DNA from: Alphaproteobacteria bacterium
GTDB lineage: Bacteria > Pseudomonadota > Alphaproteobacteria > Reyranellales > Reyranellaceae
Direction: 5' to 3'
DNA length: 40,554 bases
Assembly: GCA_019235415.1 (NCBI GenBank)
Contig: JAFAKN010000440.1
Location: 1 to 40,554 of the forward strand
Shown: positions 22,871 through 31,608 of the stretch, piece after piece
Numbering within the stretch: the first letter of the stretch is position 1
How the letters are laid out: the number at the start of each line of letters is the position of its first letter
Made by a program: the position numbers and the translations under genes
Notes under the pieces: generated by a model
The model's input: the letters and a program-made list of their open reading frames with translations, nothing else
Told to the model about the DNA's origin: nothing
The model's database searches: none

Positions 22871-24019
22871 ATGCTGCCCTGCCAACGCGACCTGTTCGAC
22901 ATCCCGCGCGACATCTGCTTTCTGAACGCGGCCTCGTGGAGTCCCTTACCGCTTGCCGTCCAGGAAGCCGGTCGCGCGGCAGTCGCGCGCAAGGGCCAGC
23001 CGTGGAAGCTGCCGCCCGACTTCCAATCGCAGCAATACGAACGGGCGCGTCGCGCCGCGGCGAGCCTGATCGGAGCCGATCCCGTGGACGTTGCGCTGAT
23101 CCCGTCGGTCGGCTACGGCGTGTCGACCGCCGGCAAGGTGCTCGCCGTTCCAGCCGGAAACCGCGTGCTGGTCCTGCAGGACGATCACAGCTCGCCGGTC
23201 CTCGAATGGGTGAGCCGCGCGCGCGATGGCGCCTTCTCGGTCGAAACCGTGCACCAGCCGCAGGATGGCGACTGGACGTCGGCGGTGCTTGCCGCCATCG
23301 ATCGGCCGAATACGTCCGCGCTGGCGCTGGTGTCGATCTCGTCGGTGCATTGGTCGGACGGCGGTGCACTCGACATGCCGCGCATCGCCGCGGCGGCCAA
23401 GCGGCAGGGCGCGGCGCTGCTGGTCGACGCGACGCACGATGCGGGCGTGCGGCGGATCGACGTCAAGACGCTTGACCCGGACTTTCTCATCTTCCCCACC
23501 TACAAGTGGGTGCTCGGCCCCTACGGCCGCGCCTTCATGTACGTCGCCAAGCGGCACCAGGACGGCGTGCCGCTCGAGCAAAGCGCGCCGGCGCGCAAGT
23601 CGGTGTCGGCCGAGGACACAGTCTACTTCCGCAATCTCGAGTACCAGGACGGCGCGCGGCGCTACGACATGGGGGAGCGCGACCATTTCATCTCCATGGA
23701 GATGGCGGCGATCGGCATGGAGATGATGGCGGGCTGGGGCAACGAGCCGATCGTGGCGCGGCTTGCCATGCTCACCGACCGCCTGACCGAGGAGCTCGCC
23801 AATACGGGCGTGCAGGTGCTGGACAAGAAAGTCCGCGCGCCGCACGTGCTGAGCCTCGCCTTCCCCAAGGGCATGCCGACCGATCTGCCCAAGAAGCTCG
23901 CAGCCGAGAACGTCTACGCCGCACCGCGGCTGGGACGCCTGCGCATCAGCCCGCACGTCTACAACGACGAAGCCGACGTCGATCGCTTCGTGGAAGTGTT
24001 CAAGCGCGTTGCCCTCTGA
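22871..24019 (+). CDS. PLP-dependent aminotransferase class V-fold enzyme
   Basis: A 382-residue fold-type I PLP enzyme of the isopenicillin-N epimerase/cysteine desulfurase-like branch. The N-terminus IPRDICFLNAASWSPLP is typical. Asp186 in LLVDATHDAG pairs with the PLP ring nitrogen, and Lys212 in FPTYKWVLGPYGR forms the Schiff base. No catalytic cysteine loop of desulfurases is evident, so lyase, epimerase or aminotransferase chemistry on an unknown substrate is more likely. GGAG precedes the ATG. It leads a plus-strand series with the SMP-30, MFS and tartrate dehydratase genes (47-, 21- and 11-bp gaps). Confidence 0.88.
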   Translation: MLPCQRDLFDIPRDICFLNAASWSPLPLAVQEAGRAAVARKGQPWKLPPDFQSQQYERARRAAASLIGADPVDVALIPSVGYGVSTAGKVLAVPAGNRVLVLQDDHSSPVLEWVSRARDGAFSVETVHQPQDGDWTSAVLAAIDRPNTSALALVSISSVHWSDGGALDMPRIAAAAKRQGAALLVDATHDAGVRRIDVKTLDPDFLIFPTYKWVLGPYGRAFMYVAKRHQDGVPLEQSAPARKSVSAEDTVYFRNLEYQDGARRYDMGERDHFISMEMAAIGMEMMAGWGNEPIVARLAMLTDRLTEELANTGVQVLDKKVRAPHVLSLAFPKGMPTDLPKKLAAENVYAAPRLGRLRISPHVYNDEADVDRFVEVFKRVAL

Positions 24020-24066
24020 AATCGCGCCGCTGTAGTCTCGGCGCAACGAAGTGGAGGAGAGGCGCG

Positions 24067-25008
24067 ATGTGGCAGCCCAATGAGCGGTATCCCGATCCGG
24101 CGGTGCGGACACTCGATCCGTCGTTTGCCCAGTATCGGCTGCCGCTCGCCTCGGTCGAACGGCTGTACACCGGCTGCCGCTGGGCCGAGGGGCCGGTCTA
24201 TTTCGGCGACGGCCGGTATGTCCTGTGGAGCGACATCCCCAACAACCGCGTGCTGCGCTGGGACGAGGAGACCGGCGCGGTGTCGGTGTGGCGCAAGCCG
24301 TCCAACAATGCCAATGGCCACACGCGCGACCGGCGCGGCCGGCTGGTCGCTTGCGAGCACGACGCCCGACGCGTCGTGCGCTTCGAGTATGACGGCACCA
24401 TCACCGTGCTGGCCGACTCCTACAATGGCAAGCCGCTCAACTCGCCCAACGACGTGGTGGTGAAGTCGGACGGCTCGGTGTGGTTCACCGATCCTCTGTT
24501 CGGCATCCTCGGCTACTACGAGGGCCACAAGGCGGACAGCGAGAACAAGCCTGCGGTGTACCGGCTCGACGCCTCGACCGGCAAGCTCACCATGATGGCC
24601 GACGACATCCCGGGCCCCAACGGGCTCGCCTTCTCGCCCGACGAAAAGAAGCTCTATGTCGTGGCCTCGCGTGCCGAGCCGCACCGCACCATCCTGAGCT
24701 ACGACGTGTCGGCCGACTCAAGCCTCAGCGGCGGCAAGGTGCTGATCGACGCCGGGCCGGGCGGCTCGCCGGACGGCTTCCGCGTCGACGTGCACGGCAA
24801 CCTGTGGTGCGGCTGGGGCATGGGCTCGGCCGACCTCGACGGCGTTCGGGTGTTCAACCCGAATGGCGCGCCGATCGGCCACATCGACCTGCCCGAGCGC
24901 TGCGCCAACGTCTGCTTCGGCGGCCGCTACCGCAACCGGCTGTTCATGGCCGCCAGCCATTCGCTCTACGCCCTGTACGTCAACACGCACGGCGTGCCGG
25001 GCGGCTGA
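24067..25008 (+). CDS. SMP-30/gluconolactonase family lactonase
   Basis: A 313-residue six-bladed beta-propeller. The metal ligands of the family are in place: Glu in WAEGPVYF, Asn in LNSPNDVVV and Asp/Asn in GSPDGFRVD, with GPNGLAFSPDEKKLY in between. Members hydrolyse sugar lactones such as gluconolactone or galactonolactone. GGAGGAGAGGCGCG precedes the ATG. No signal peptide is visible, so cytoplasmic. With the carrier and the enolase-superfamily dehydratase downstream, it suggests uptake and dehydration of a sugar acid or tartrate-like acid. Confidence 0.9.
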   Translation: MWQPNERYPDPAVRTLDPSFAQYRLPLASVERLYTGCRWAEGPVYFGDGRYVLWSDIPNNRVLRWDEETGAVSVWRKPSNNANGHTRDRRGRLVACEHDARRVVRFEYDGTITVLADSYNGKPLNSPNDVVVKSDGSVWFTDPLFGILGYYEGHKADSENKPAVYRLDASTGKLTMMADDIPGPNGLAFSPDEKKLYVVASRAEPHRTILSYDVSADSSLSGGKVLIDAGPGGSPDGFRVDVHGNLWCGWGMGSADLDGVRVFNPNGAPIGHIDLPERCANVCFGGRYRNRLFMAASHSLYALYVNTHGVPGG

Positions 25009-25029
25009 ACGAACGTCCCAGTACAACCA

Positions 25030-26244
25030 ATGTCCGGTATCGATTCGGCGTACGCTTGGCGTCGCCTTGCCGTCAGCGTGGCCTTGAGCACGATCGGCGG
25101 CATGGGCATGTGGTCGCTCGCAGTGGCGCTGCCCGTCGTGCAGCAGGATCTCGGCATCAGTCGCGCCGACATCTCGTTTGCCTATTCGCTCAACATGGTG
25201 GGCTTCTTCCTGGGCGGGGTCGCCGCCGGCCGGCTGGTCGATCGTCGCGGCATCGTGCCGACGGCGATCCTGAGCGCGTTCGGGCTTGCCGCCGGGTTCG
25301 CCCTGGCGCCGACGACCTCGTCACTGGTGCTGTTCGCCGCGGCGCAGGCGGTGATCGGCTTCAGCGCCTCGGCGACGTTCGCGCCGCTGGTCGCCGACGT
25401 CTCGCACTGGTTCGAGAAGCGGCGCGGCGTTGCGGTGGCGATCGCGGCGTCGGGCAACTACATCGCGGGCGCGCTGTGGCCGCCGATCGTCGAGCGCCTG
25501 ATCCATGATCATGGCTGGCGGACGACCTTCACGCTGGCGGCCGCGTTCTGCCTCGCCACCATGATCCCCCTGGCGCTCACGCTGAAGCGCCGGCCGCCAG
25601 ACCATGCGGAAGGCGCGCTCGTCTCCGTGGCACGGCGCTCGCAGGCTGCTCTCGGCCTGTCGCCGAATGCCCTGCAAGCCCTGCTGGCGGTCGCCGGAAT
25701 CTCCTGCTGCGTGGCGATGTCGATGCCGCAGGTCCATATCGTGGCGTACTGCGCAGACCTCGGCTACGGCGTGGCGCGCGGCGCCGAGATGCTGTCGCTG
25801 ATGCTGGGGTTCGGCATCGTGAGCCGCGTCGCCACCGGCTGGATCGCCGACCGCGTCGGCGGCGTCATGACCCTGCTGTTGGGCTCGACCCTGCAGGGTG
25901 TGGCGCTGGTCGTCTACCTGATCGCCGACGGCCTCACCTCGCTCTACCTGGCGTCGATCCTGTTCGGCCTGTTCCAGGGCGGTATCGTGCCGTCCTACGC
26001 CATCATCGTGCGCGAATATTTCCCACCGCACGAGGCGGCGACGCGCGTCGGCCTCACCGTGTCGGTCACGGTGCTCGGCATGGCGCTGGGCGGCTGGATG
26101 GGCGGCGTGCTGTTCGACGTCACCGGCTCGTACCGCGCCGCCTTCCTGAACGGCATCGCCTGGAACGTGCTCAATGCGGCGATTGCCGCCTGGCTCCTGA
26201 CGCGGCAAACGAGGCGCGCCGCGACCGCCCAGGGAGCGAGCTGA
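25030..26244 (+). CDS. MFS transporter
   Basis: A 404-residue protein with twelve membrane helices. Loop 2-3 motif is GRLVDRRGIV; its repeat is ATGWIADRVGGVM in the second half. MGMWSLAVALPVVQQDLGISR in helix 1 and the late YFPPHEAATRVGLTVS segment resemble monocarboxylate/oxalate-type (OFA and MCT-like) carriers. It lies 21 bp after the SMP-30 gene and 11 bp before the dehydratase, so it probably imports the operon's substrate, an organic acid by inference. Confidence 0.88.
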   Translation: MSGIDSAYAWRRLAVSVALSTIGGMGMWSLAVALPVVQQDLGISRADISFAYSLNMVGFFLGGVAAGRLVDRRGIVPTAILSAFGLAAGFALAPTTSSLVLFAAAQAVIGFSASATFAPLVADVSHWFEKRRGVAVAIAASGNYIAGALWPPIVERLIHDHGWRTTFTLAAAFCLATMIPLALTLKRRPPDHAEGALVSVARRSQAALGLSPNALQALLAVAGISCCVAMSMPQVHIVAYCADLGYGVARGAEMLSLMLGFGIVSRVATGWIADRVGGVMTLLLGSTLQGVALVVYLIADGLTSLYLASILFGLFQGGIVPSYAIIVREYFPPHEAATRVGLTVSVTVLGMALGGWMGGVLFDVTGSYRAAFLNGIAWNVLNAAIAAWLLTRQTRRAATAQGAS

Positions 26245-26255
26245 AGGAGCCCCGC

Positions 26256-27413
26256 ATGCGCATCGTCGCCATCCGCGACATCGTCTCGCCAATCCGCTCG
26301 AACATCGCCAACGCCTACATCGACTTCAGCCAGATGACGGCCAGCGTCGTGGCGATCGAGACCGATCTTTTGGTCGAGGGCAAGCCGGTGGTCGGCTACG
26401 GCTTCAACTCCAACGGCCGCTACGCCCAGCACGGGCTTTTGGGCGAACGGTTCATCCCGCGCCTGAAGCAGGCCAAGCCGGATTCGCTGCTCGACACAAA
26501 GGGCCTGCTCGATCCGCAGAAATGCTGGACGGCAATGATGGCCAACGAAAAGCCGGGCGGCCATGGCGAGCGCTCGGTCGCGATCGGCGTGCTCGACATG
26601 GCGCTGTGGGACGCCATCGCCAAGGCCGAGCGTGTGCCGCTGTGGAAGCTGCTCAGCGATCGCTACAACGGCGGCCAGCACGACGACAAGGCGTGGGTCT
26701 ATGCGGCGGGCGGCTATTACTATCCCGGCAAGGACCTCAGCGCGTTGCAGGACGAGATGCGCCACTATCTCGACCTCGGCTACAGCTGCGTGAAGATGAA
26801 GGTGGGCGGCGTGCCGCTGGCCGAGGACCTCGAGCGCATCGCGGCGGTGCTGAAGATCGTCGGCGCCGGCGAGCGGTTGGCGGTCGACGTTAACGGCAAG
26901 TTCGACCTGCCGACGGCAATCGCGTTCGGCAAGGCGATCGCGGACCTCGGGTTGCGCTGGTACGAGGAGCCGCTCGATCCGCTGGACTATCTGGCGCATG
27001 CCGCGCTGGCCACGCAGTACAGCCCGCCGCTCGCCACCGGCGAGAACCTGTTTTCCATGCAGGACGCGCGCAACCTGATCCGTCACGGCGGCCTGCGCCC
27101 CGACCGCGACATCCTGCAGTTCGACCCGGCGCTGTCCTACGGGCTGGTCGAGTACCTGCGCACGGTGGACATGCTGAAGGCCAACGGCTGGTCGCTGCGG
27201 CGCTGCGTTCCGCACGGCGGCCACCAGTTCGCGCTCAATATTGCGGTCGGCCTGCAGTGCGGCGGCAATGAATCCTATCCGCAGGTCTTCGCGCCGTTCG
27301 GCGGCTTCGCCGACGATTGTCCGGTGGTCGACGGCCGCGTGGCGCTGCCCGATGCACCCGGCATCGGCTTCGAACGCAAGGCCGACCTGTGGGCCGTCAT
27401 GAAGGGCGTGTGA
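26256..27413 (+). CDS. tarD: Enolase-superfamily dehydratase, probable D-tartrate dehydratase
   Basis: A 385-residue enolase-superfamily enzyme. It closely resembles, from memory, the characterised D-tartrate dehydratase of Bradyrhizobium japonicum: shared segments include VVGYGFNSNGRY, NEKPGGHGERSVA, VYAAGGYYYPGK and PHGGHQFALNIA. Catalytic Lys182 (KMK) and His320, and Mg2+ ligands Asp211, Glu237 and Glu263, sit at the expected spacing. The product of D-tartrate dehydration would be oxaloacetate. AAGGAGCCCCGC precedes the ATG. As last gene of the operon it suggests growth on D-tartrate or a related acid. Its end overlaps a small convergent lipoprotein gene. Confidence 0.88.
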   Translation: MRIVAIRDIVSPIRSNIANAYIDFSQMTASVVAIETDLLVEGKPVVGYGFNSNGRYAQHGLLGERFIPRLKQAKPDSLLDTKGLLDPQKCWTAMMANEKPGGHGERSVAIGVLDMALWDAIAKAERVPLWKLLSDRYNGGQHDDKAWVYAAGGYYYPGKDLSALQDEMRHYLDLGYSCVKMKVGGVPLAEDLERIAAVLKIVGAGERLAVDVNGKFDLPTAIAFGKAIADLGLRWYEEPLDPLDYLAHAALATQYSPPLATGENLFSMQDARNLIRHGGLRPDRDILQFDPALSYGLVEYLRTVDMLKANGWSLRRCVPHGGHQFALNIAVGLQCGGNESYPQVFAPFGGFADDCPVVDGRVALPDAPGIGFERKADLWAVMKGV

Positions 27414-27570
27414 TTAACTCCGCGCGAAAATTCTCCCAGCCCCCGCCCCTGCCCTTGAAGGTGTTCTGATAGCGGTCGTCGTCGGGAATTCCGGGGCAAC
27501 CGGTGAGGCTCACCAGCGCCATCAGAGCGACGGCGACCATGACCAACCCCTTGGGACTGAACGCGCGCAT
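27397..27570 (-). CDS. Small lipoprotein (57 aa)
   Basis: A short frame beginning MRAFSPKGLVMVAVALMA and reaching the lipobox L-T-G-C at residues 22-25, followed by PGIPDDDRYQNTFKGRGGGW. This is a standard lipoprotein signal peptide with Asp-free +2 (Pro). The mature part is only 33 residues, like other small alphaproteobacterial lipoproteins of unknown function. The ribosome binding site is weak, and an internal ATG (codon 11) is an alternative start. It overlaps the 3' end of the tartrate dehydratase gene by 17 bp, convergently. Confidence 0.5.
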   Translation of the reverse strand: MRAFSPKGLVMVAVALMALVSLTGCPGIPDDDRYQNTFKGRGGGWENFRAELITRPS

Positions 27571-27801
27571 GAGGACGACATGGCCGCCGCCTAGTCGGGC
27601 TTCAACAGGCCGGACTTCACAAGTTCGCTAACGTCGTCTTCCTGGTCGTTCATCCAACCCGCGAATTCCACGCGCGTCGAGCCTACTTGGACAGGACTTG
27701 AATGCGCGTTTATACGCTGCCGCTGTGTGGCCCCATTGTTGGCCCCACATCGCGAAAATGCCGACGCTTCGATCGCCGGCCGCAGCGTGGAGAGTAGCGG
27801 T

Positions 27802-28290
27802 ATGTCCACACGTCGCAGTTTCCTGGTGGTGATGACGGCGGCCTTGGCCGGTGCCGCGGCAGGCTCGATGGGCGCGCTCGCCGAAGTTCGCGCCGTGGCG
27901 CAAGCCATGACACCGATCGGGACTGAGCGCCTGGGGTTGAAGGGTTACGATCCGGTCGCGTATTTCACGCTGTCGCGGCCAACGCCGGGTTCGACCCAGC
28001 ACGAATACGTCTACGACGGCGTGCGCTACCGCTTCGTCAATGCGCAGCACCTCGCGATGTTCAAGGCCAACCCCGACAAGTACGCGCCGCAGTTCGGCGG
28101 CTCGTGCACCATGAACATGTCGGCGGGCGTACGTCGAGAAGCGGACCCTACGGTGTGGGTCATCTCCAACGGCAACCTCTACGTCTTCGCCGGGCCCGGC
28201 GGCGCCGAGCGCTTCCGGCAGAACCCCGAGGTCGCGGTGTCGCGCGCGACCGAGAACTGGAAGACCCTGAAGAACACGCCGAGCCAGTGA
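27802..28290 (+). CDS. YHS domain protein with Tat-type signal
   Basis: A 162-residue exported protein. MSTRRSFLVVMTAALAG matches a twin-arginine signal (T-R-R-S-F-L). The YHS domain follows: LKGYDPVAYFTLSRP, EYVYDGVRYRFVNAQHLAMF, then DKYAPQFGGSCTMNMSAG, where a cysteine in the usual YHS position may bind metal. Similar proteins sit in the periplasm and are linked to copper or heavy-metal handling; no metal genes are nearby. GGAGAG precedes the ATG. The preceding 230 bp (27571-27801) hold no gene that I can support. Confidence 0.85.
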   Translation: MSTRRSFLVVMTAALAGAAAGSMGALAEVRAVAQAMTPIGTERLGLKGYDPVAYFTLSRPTPGSTQHEYVYDGVRYRFVNAQHLAMFKANPDKYAPQFGGSCTMNMSAGVRREADPTVWVISNGNLYVFAGPGGAERFRQNPEVAVSRATENWKTLKNTPSQ

Positions 28291-28298
28291 TCGACCTG

Positions 28299-28379
28299 GG
28301 ACCGCGGGCGTCTCGCCCGCTTCAAAGTCATGAGCGGGCGAGATCCTTCGACTTCTCTCAGGGCAGACGCCCGCGGTCC
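28299..28379. repeat. Nested palindrome at convergent gene ends
   Basis: The outer arms GGACCGCGGGCGTCT (28299-28313) and AGACGCCCGCGGTCC (28365-28379) are a perfect 15-bp inverted repeat. Inner arms CTCGCCCGCT (28312-28321) and AGCGGGCGAG (28333-28342) give a second stem. It lies between the convergent YHS and cyclase genes and probably folds as a transcription end structure. The layout, nested stems with unequal loops, resembles the element at 33141-33258 though the sequences differ. Confidence 0.85.
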
Positions 28380-28387
28380 TAAAGAAG

Positions 28388-30256
28388 CTAATCCACTCCA
28401 GCCTTGCGCAGGCTGTCCTGCAGGCGCTTCTGCAAGGCGGGATCCGCGAAGCGCGAACCGAAGGTAGGGAGCTCGAAATGCGGGTTTTTGCGCTTGCCGG
28501 CCTCGGCGGCGTCCAGCGCGTCGGCGCTGCGGCCGAGCTCGGCGTAGGCGGCCGCGAGGGGGAAGTCGAGCAGCGGATGATCGGGATAGCGCGCCCGCAT
28601 CGCCTCGAGCAGGCGCACCGCGTCGGTGTAGCGCCGCGCCAGCAGGTAGGTAATGCCGAGATCGAGCGCGGCCTCCGGACCGATGTTCACGTTGAGGCGC
28701 AGAGCGAGCTCGGCCGCGGCGATCGAATCGTCGATGCGCCCGGTCCACAGCAGCACGGCGGCGCGCGCCAGCAGCACCTCCGCATCACTGGGGTTGATCT
28801 TCAGCGCCCGCTCCGACTCGGCGAGCCCGAGATCGTACTTCTGGATCGCCGTGTAGGCGCGGGCCAGCACGCTGTGGCCGGCGACGCACTCCTCGTCGAG
28901 ATCGATTGCCTTCTGCGCCAGGCGAATGGCGGTGTCGATGTCGGCCTGCGCGAACTCCGACCAGCCGAACATCGCACGCTGGATATAGGTTTCGGCGAGC
29001 TCCGCATAGGCATCGGAGTAGCCCGGCGCCAGCTGCACGGAGCGTTCCAGCAGGCCGCGGGCTTGCCGGTTGCCGGCGCGCGTCGAGTCCAGAATCAGCG
29101 CCCTCGCCCGCAACACCAGATCGTAGGCGTCGAGATTGTCGGTCGGCTTGCGCAGGCTGCGCTGCAGGGCGAGCTGCTGCAGGTTGGCGGCGAGCGTGCC
29201 CGCGACGCGGCGGGCGATACGGTCCTGCACGGCGAAGATGTCGCTCAGCTCGTCGTCATACTGCTCCGACCAGAGTTGCGTGCTGGTGGCGGCGTCGCTC
29301 AGCTGCACCGTGACCCGCACGCGCGAGCCGATGCGCCGGACCGTGCCGCTCACGAGGTAGCGCGCCTTCAAGGCCTTGCCGATTTCCGGCAGCGGCAGCT
29401 CCTTGCCCCGGAACGGCAGCACGGCGCCGTAGGCGATCACCGACAGCTCCTTGAAGCGGCCGAGCGCGCCGATGATGTCTTCGGTGAGGCCGTCGGAGAA
29501 GTAGTCCTGCGCGGCATCGCCGCTCTGGTTGGTGAACACCAGGACCGCCACGGTCAGGCTGCCGTCGGCCGCCGAAGGCGTATCCAGCTTGAAGCCGCTG
29601 CGCTCCGTCAGGAACACTGCGCCGCCTGCGACGACGAGGCCACCGGCAAAGGCCGCAGCGCCCAGCATCACCCGACGCCGCCGCAGCCACTGCGATAGGG
29701 TCGGGGTCGCGCCGGTTTCGGCCAACGCGGTCGCCGTCAGGCGGTAGGCCGGGATCGGCCGGTCGATGTTCTTCAGCGTACGTGCGCCCAGGGAGCGGAA
29801 TGGCAAGGGGAGCTTGTCGCGCACCTGCTCGTAGACACTGCCCGACAGCACGATGGCCCCTGGTTCGGCCAGCGCCTGCAGGCGCGCGGCGACGTTGACG
29901 GTATCGCCGAACACGTCGCCGTCGGTCACGATGACGTCGCCGAGGTGCAGTCCGATGCGGAAGGCCTGCCGGCGTTCGACCGGGGTACCGACGTTGCGTT
30001 CGACCATGCCGCGCTGCAGCTCGACCGCCGACCGGGTCGCCTCGACGGCGCTGGCGAACTCGACCAGCACGCCGTCGCCCACCGTCTTGACGATGCGCCC
30101 GTGGAAGCGTTCGACGACCGGCGCCACCAGCTCGGCAAGATGGGCGCGCAGGTCGGTGAGCGTCTGCTCCTCGTCGGCGCGCATCAGCCGCGTGTAACCG
30201 TCGATGTCGGCGAACAGGATAGTCGCCAGTCGCCGATTGGGCGCCTCGTCCGGCAT
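28388..30256 (-). CDS. Class III adenylate cyclase with TolB-like and TPR domains
   Basis: A 622-residue protein. The N-terminal cyclase domain (about 9-170) has metal aspartates Asp17 (FADIDGY) and Asp60 (KTVGDG), adenine-selecting Lys57 and Asp117, and transition-state Asn120 and Arg124 (GDTVNVAAR), so it should make cAMP from ATP. A membrane helix at about 195-215 follows, then a FlgO/TolB-like segment (VAVLVFTNQSGDAAQDYFSDG) and TPR repeats (about 380-600). The cyclase end is cytoplasmic and the TPR end probably periplasmic. It starts 3 bases after the GST stop, so both are translated from one message. Confidence 0.93.
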   Translation of the reverse strand: MPDEAPNRRLATILFADIDGYTRLMRADEEQTLTDLRAHLAELVAPVVERFHGRIVKTVGDGVLVEFASAVEATRSAVELQRGMVERNVGTPVERRQAFRIGLHLGDVIVTDGDVFGDTVNVAARLQALAEPGAIVLSGSVYEQVRDKLPLPFRSLGARTLKNIDRPIPAYRLTATALAETGATPTLSQWLRRRRVMLGAAAFAGGLVVAGGAVFLTERSGFKLDTPSAADGSLTVAVLVFTNQSGDAAQDYFSDGLTEDIIGALGRFKELSVIAYGAVLPFRGKELPLPEIGKALKARYLVSGTVRRIGSRVRVTVQLSDAATSTQLWSEQYDDELSDIFAVQDRIARRVAGTLAANLQQLALQRSLRKPTDNLDAYDLVLRARALILDSTRAGNRQARGLLERSVQLAPGYSDAYAELAETYIQRAMFGWSEFAQADIDTAIRLAQKAIDLDEECVAGHSVLARAYTAIQKYDLGLAESERALKINPSDAEVLLARAAVLLWTGRIDDSIAAAELALRLNVNIGPEAALDLGITYLLARRYTDAVRLLEAMRARYPDHPLLDFPLAAAYAELGRSADALDAAEAGKRKNPHFELPTFGSRFADPALQKRLQDSLRKAGVD

Positions 30257-30259
30257 GCG

Positions 30260-30865
30260 TCAGGCGGGCGATGCCCGTTGCGCGGCCGGCCGGGCACTCA
30301 GCCGGGCGACGTAGTCGTCGAACACGGACTGGCCCTTCAGCCCCGGCGCGCCGAACATCATCGCCCAGCGCAGCTCGGAGCCGACATACACGTCGGCAGC
30401 GCTGAACTTGTCGCCGAGCAGATAAGGCCCGTTCGACAGTGCCTTCTCGAGCGTGCCAACGACGTCCTCGTAACTGCCCCAGCCCAGTGCAGACTTCCGC
30501 TCGACCTCCGGCCGGTTCATCATCTTGTCGATCAGCGCCGGCTCGATGACGCCCGCGCCGAAGAACAGCCAGCGATAGTACGGCCCGCGCAGCGCGTCGC
30601 CGGGGGTCGGCGCTAGGGCGGCCGCGGGAAAGGCGTCGGCGATGTAGGCGATGATCGCCGCCGTCTCGGTCACGACCATGCCGCGATGCTCGATGGTCGG
30701 CAGCTTGCCCATCGGGTTCAGCGCCAGGAACGATGGCGTCTTGTGCTCGCCCTTCTCCAAGTCGATCGGCACGATGCGATAGGGCGCACCGGCCTCCTCC
30801 AGCATCCAATGCACCATCTGAGCCCGCGAGCGCGGGTTGTGATAGAAGACGATCTCTTCTGCCAT
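30260..30865 (-). CDS. Glutathione S-transferase family protein
   Basis: A 201-residue GST. IVFYHNPRSRAQMVHWMLEEAG is the thioredoxin-fold start with Arg/Ser at the active-site position. LNPMGKLPTIEHRGMVVTETAAIIAYIAD holds the cis-proline and the E/T glutathione pair. The C-terminal domain has PYLLGDKFSAADVYVGSEL. The ATG (complement of 30863-30865) follows AGGACAGG. It lies between tetR (59-bp gap) and the cyclase gene (3-bp gap). Confidence 0.9.
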   Translation of the reverse strand: MAEEIVFYHNPRSRAQMVHWMLEEAGAPYRIVPIDLEKGEHKTPSFLALNPMGKLPTIEHRGMVVTETAAIIAYIADAFPAAALAPTPGDALRGPYYRWLFFGAGVIEPALIDKMMNRPEVERKSALGWGSYEDVVGTLEKALSNGPYLLGDKFSAADVYVGSELRWAMMFGAPGLKGQSVFDDYVARLSARPAAQRASPA

Positions 30866-30924
30866 GGCACCTGTCCTCGATCGGAACTGGCGCCTGCATA
30901 CACCTCGATTCGGGCTATGTCAGG

Positions 30925-31608
30925 TCAGCGCCGGTTCACGGCCCGACCATATTCCCGCGGCCCCGCAGCCTCGGGCGCCAACCGAGGCGCATCACGGGAC
31001 AGCAGCTCCAGGCTGCGCTTGAACAGCTCGCGATCGCCGCCCAGTCGAAATTCACCGATCAGGGCGACGTTGGCCGACAGCAGCAGATGGGCGCGCAGCG
31101 CGGCATCGTCGCGCGCGAAGCCGAGCTCGGCGAAGGCGTCGGTGAGGAAAGCGAGAACCAGCCGTTCCGACGCCTTGAGGCTGGCGGCGGCGCGCGCATC
31201 GGACGTCGCCCATACCCGCATCGCCCGATCGAGCCGGAAGATCGGGCTGTCGAGCGAGATCGCCGCCAGGCGGCGGATGCGCGACAGCGGCCCGCCGGCG
31301 CCAGTCGTCGCACGCACGAGGATGGACTGCACGTCGGCCTCGCTGAAATGCCGGGCCAGCGCGCCGAGAAAGTCCTCCATGTCGATGAAGTGATGATAGA
31401 AACTGCCCGTCGAGACGCGCAGCCGGCGGGTCAGCGTCGAGAGCCTGAGCCCCGCGATGCCCACGTCGCACAGCACGGCCTGGCCGGCTGCGATCCAGTC
31501 GTCGCGGCTCAGCCGTCCGCTGGCCGCCTTGGCCGACTTGGCGCGACCGGATTTGCCGCGTGCAAGCGCTGCACGCGGCCGTGCGATCTCGAGAGCCGCC
31601 TCGGCCAC
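30925..31608 (-). CDS. TetR/AcrR family transcriptional regulator
   Basis: A 227-residue regulator with a 30-residue basic, alanine-rich N-terminal tail. The helix-turn-helix is LRLSTLTRRLRVSTGSFYHHF (about 54-74), and the rest is the ligand-binding domain. The GTG start shares one base with the TAG of the upstream HpaB-like gene, so they are co-translated. The palindrome at 33068-33089, in front of that operon, is the natural operator for autoregulation. Ligand unknown, perhaps a substrate of the co-transcribed enzyme. Confidence 0.92.
   Translation of the reverse strand: MAEAALEIARPRAALARGKSGRAKSAKAASGRLSRDDWIAAGQAVLCDVGIAGLRLSTLTRRLRVSTGSFYHHFIDMEDFLGALARHFSEADVQSILVRATTGAGGPLSRIRRLAAISLDSPIFRLDRAMRVWATSDARAAASLKASERLVLAFLTDAFAELGFARDDAALRAHLLLSANVALIGEFRLGGDRELFKRSLELLSRDAPRLAPEAAGPREYGRAVNRR

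Noticed and set aside
27591..27654. Short minus-strand peptide ending in SELVKSGLLKPD
   Set aside because: It looks protein-like, but the ATG-initiated frame is only 20 codons and I know no matching family.
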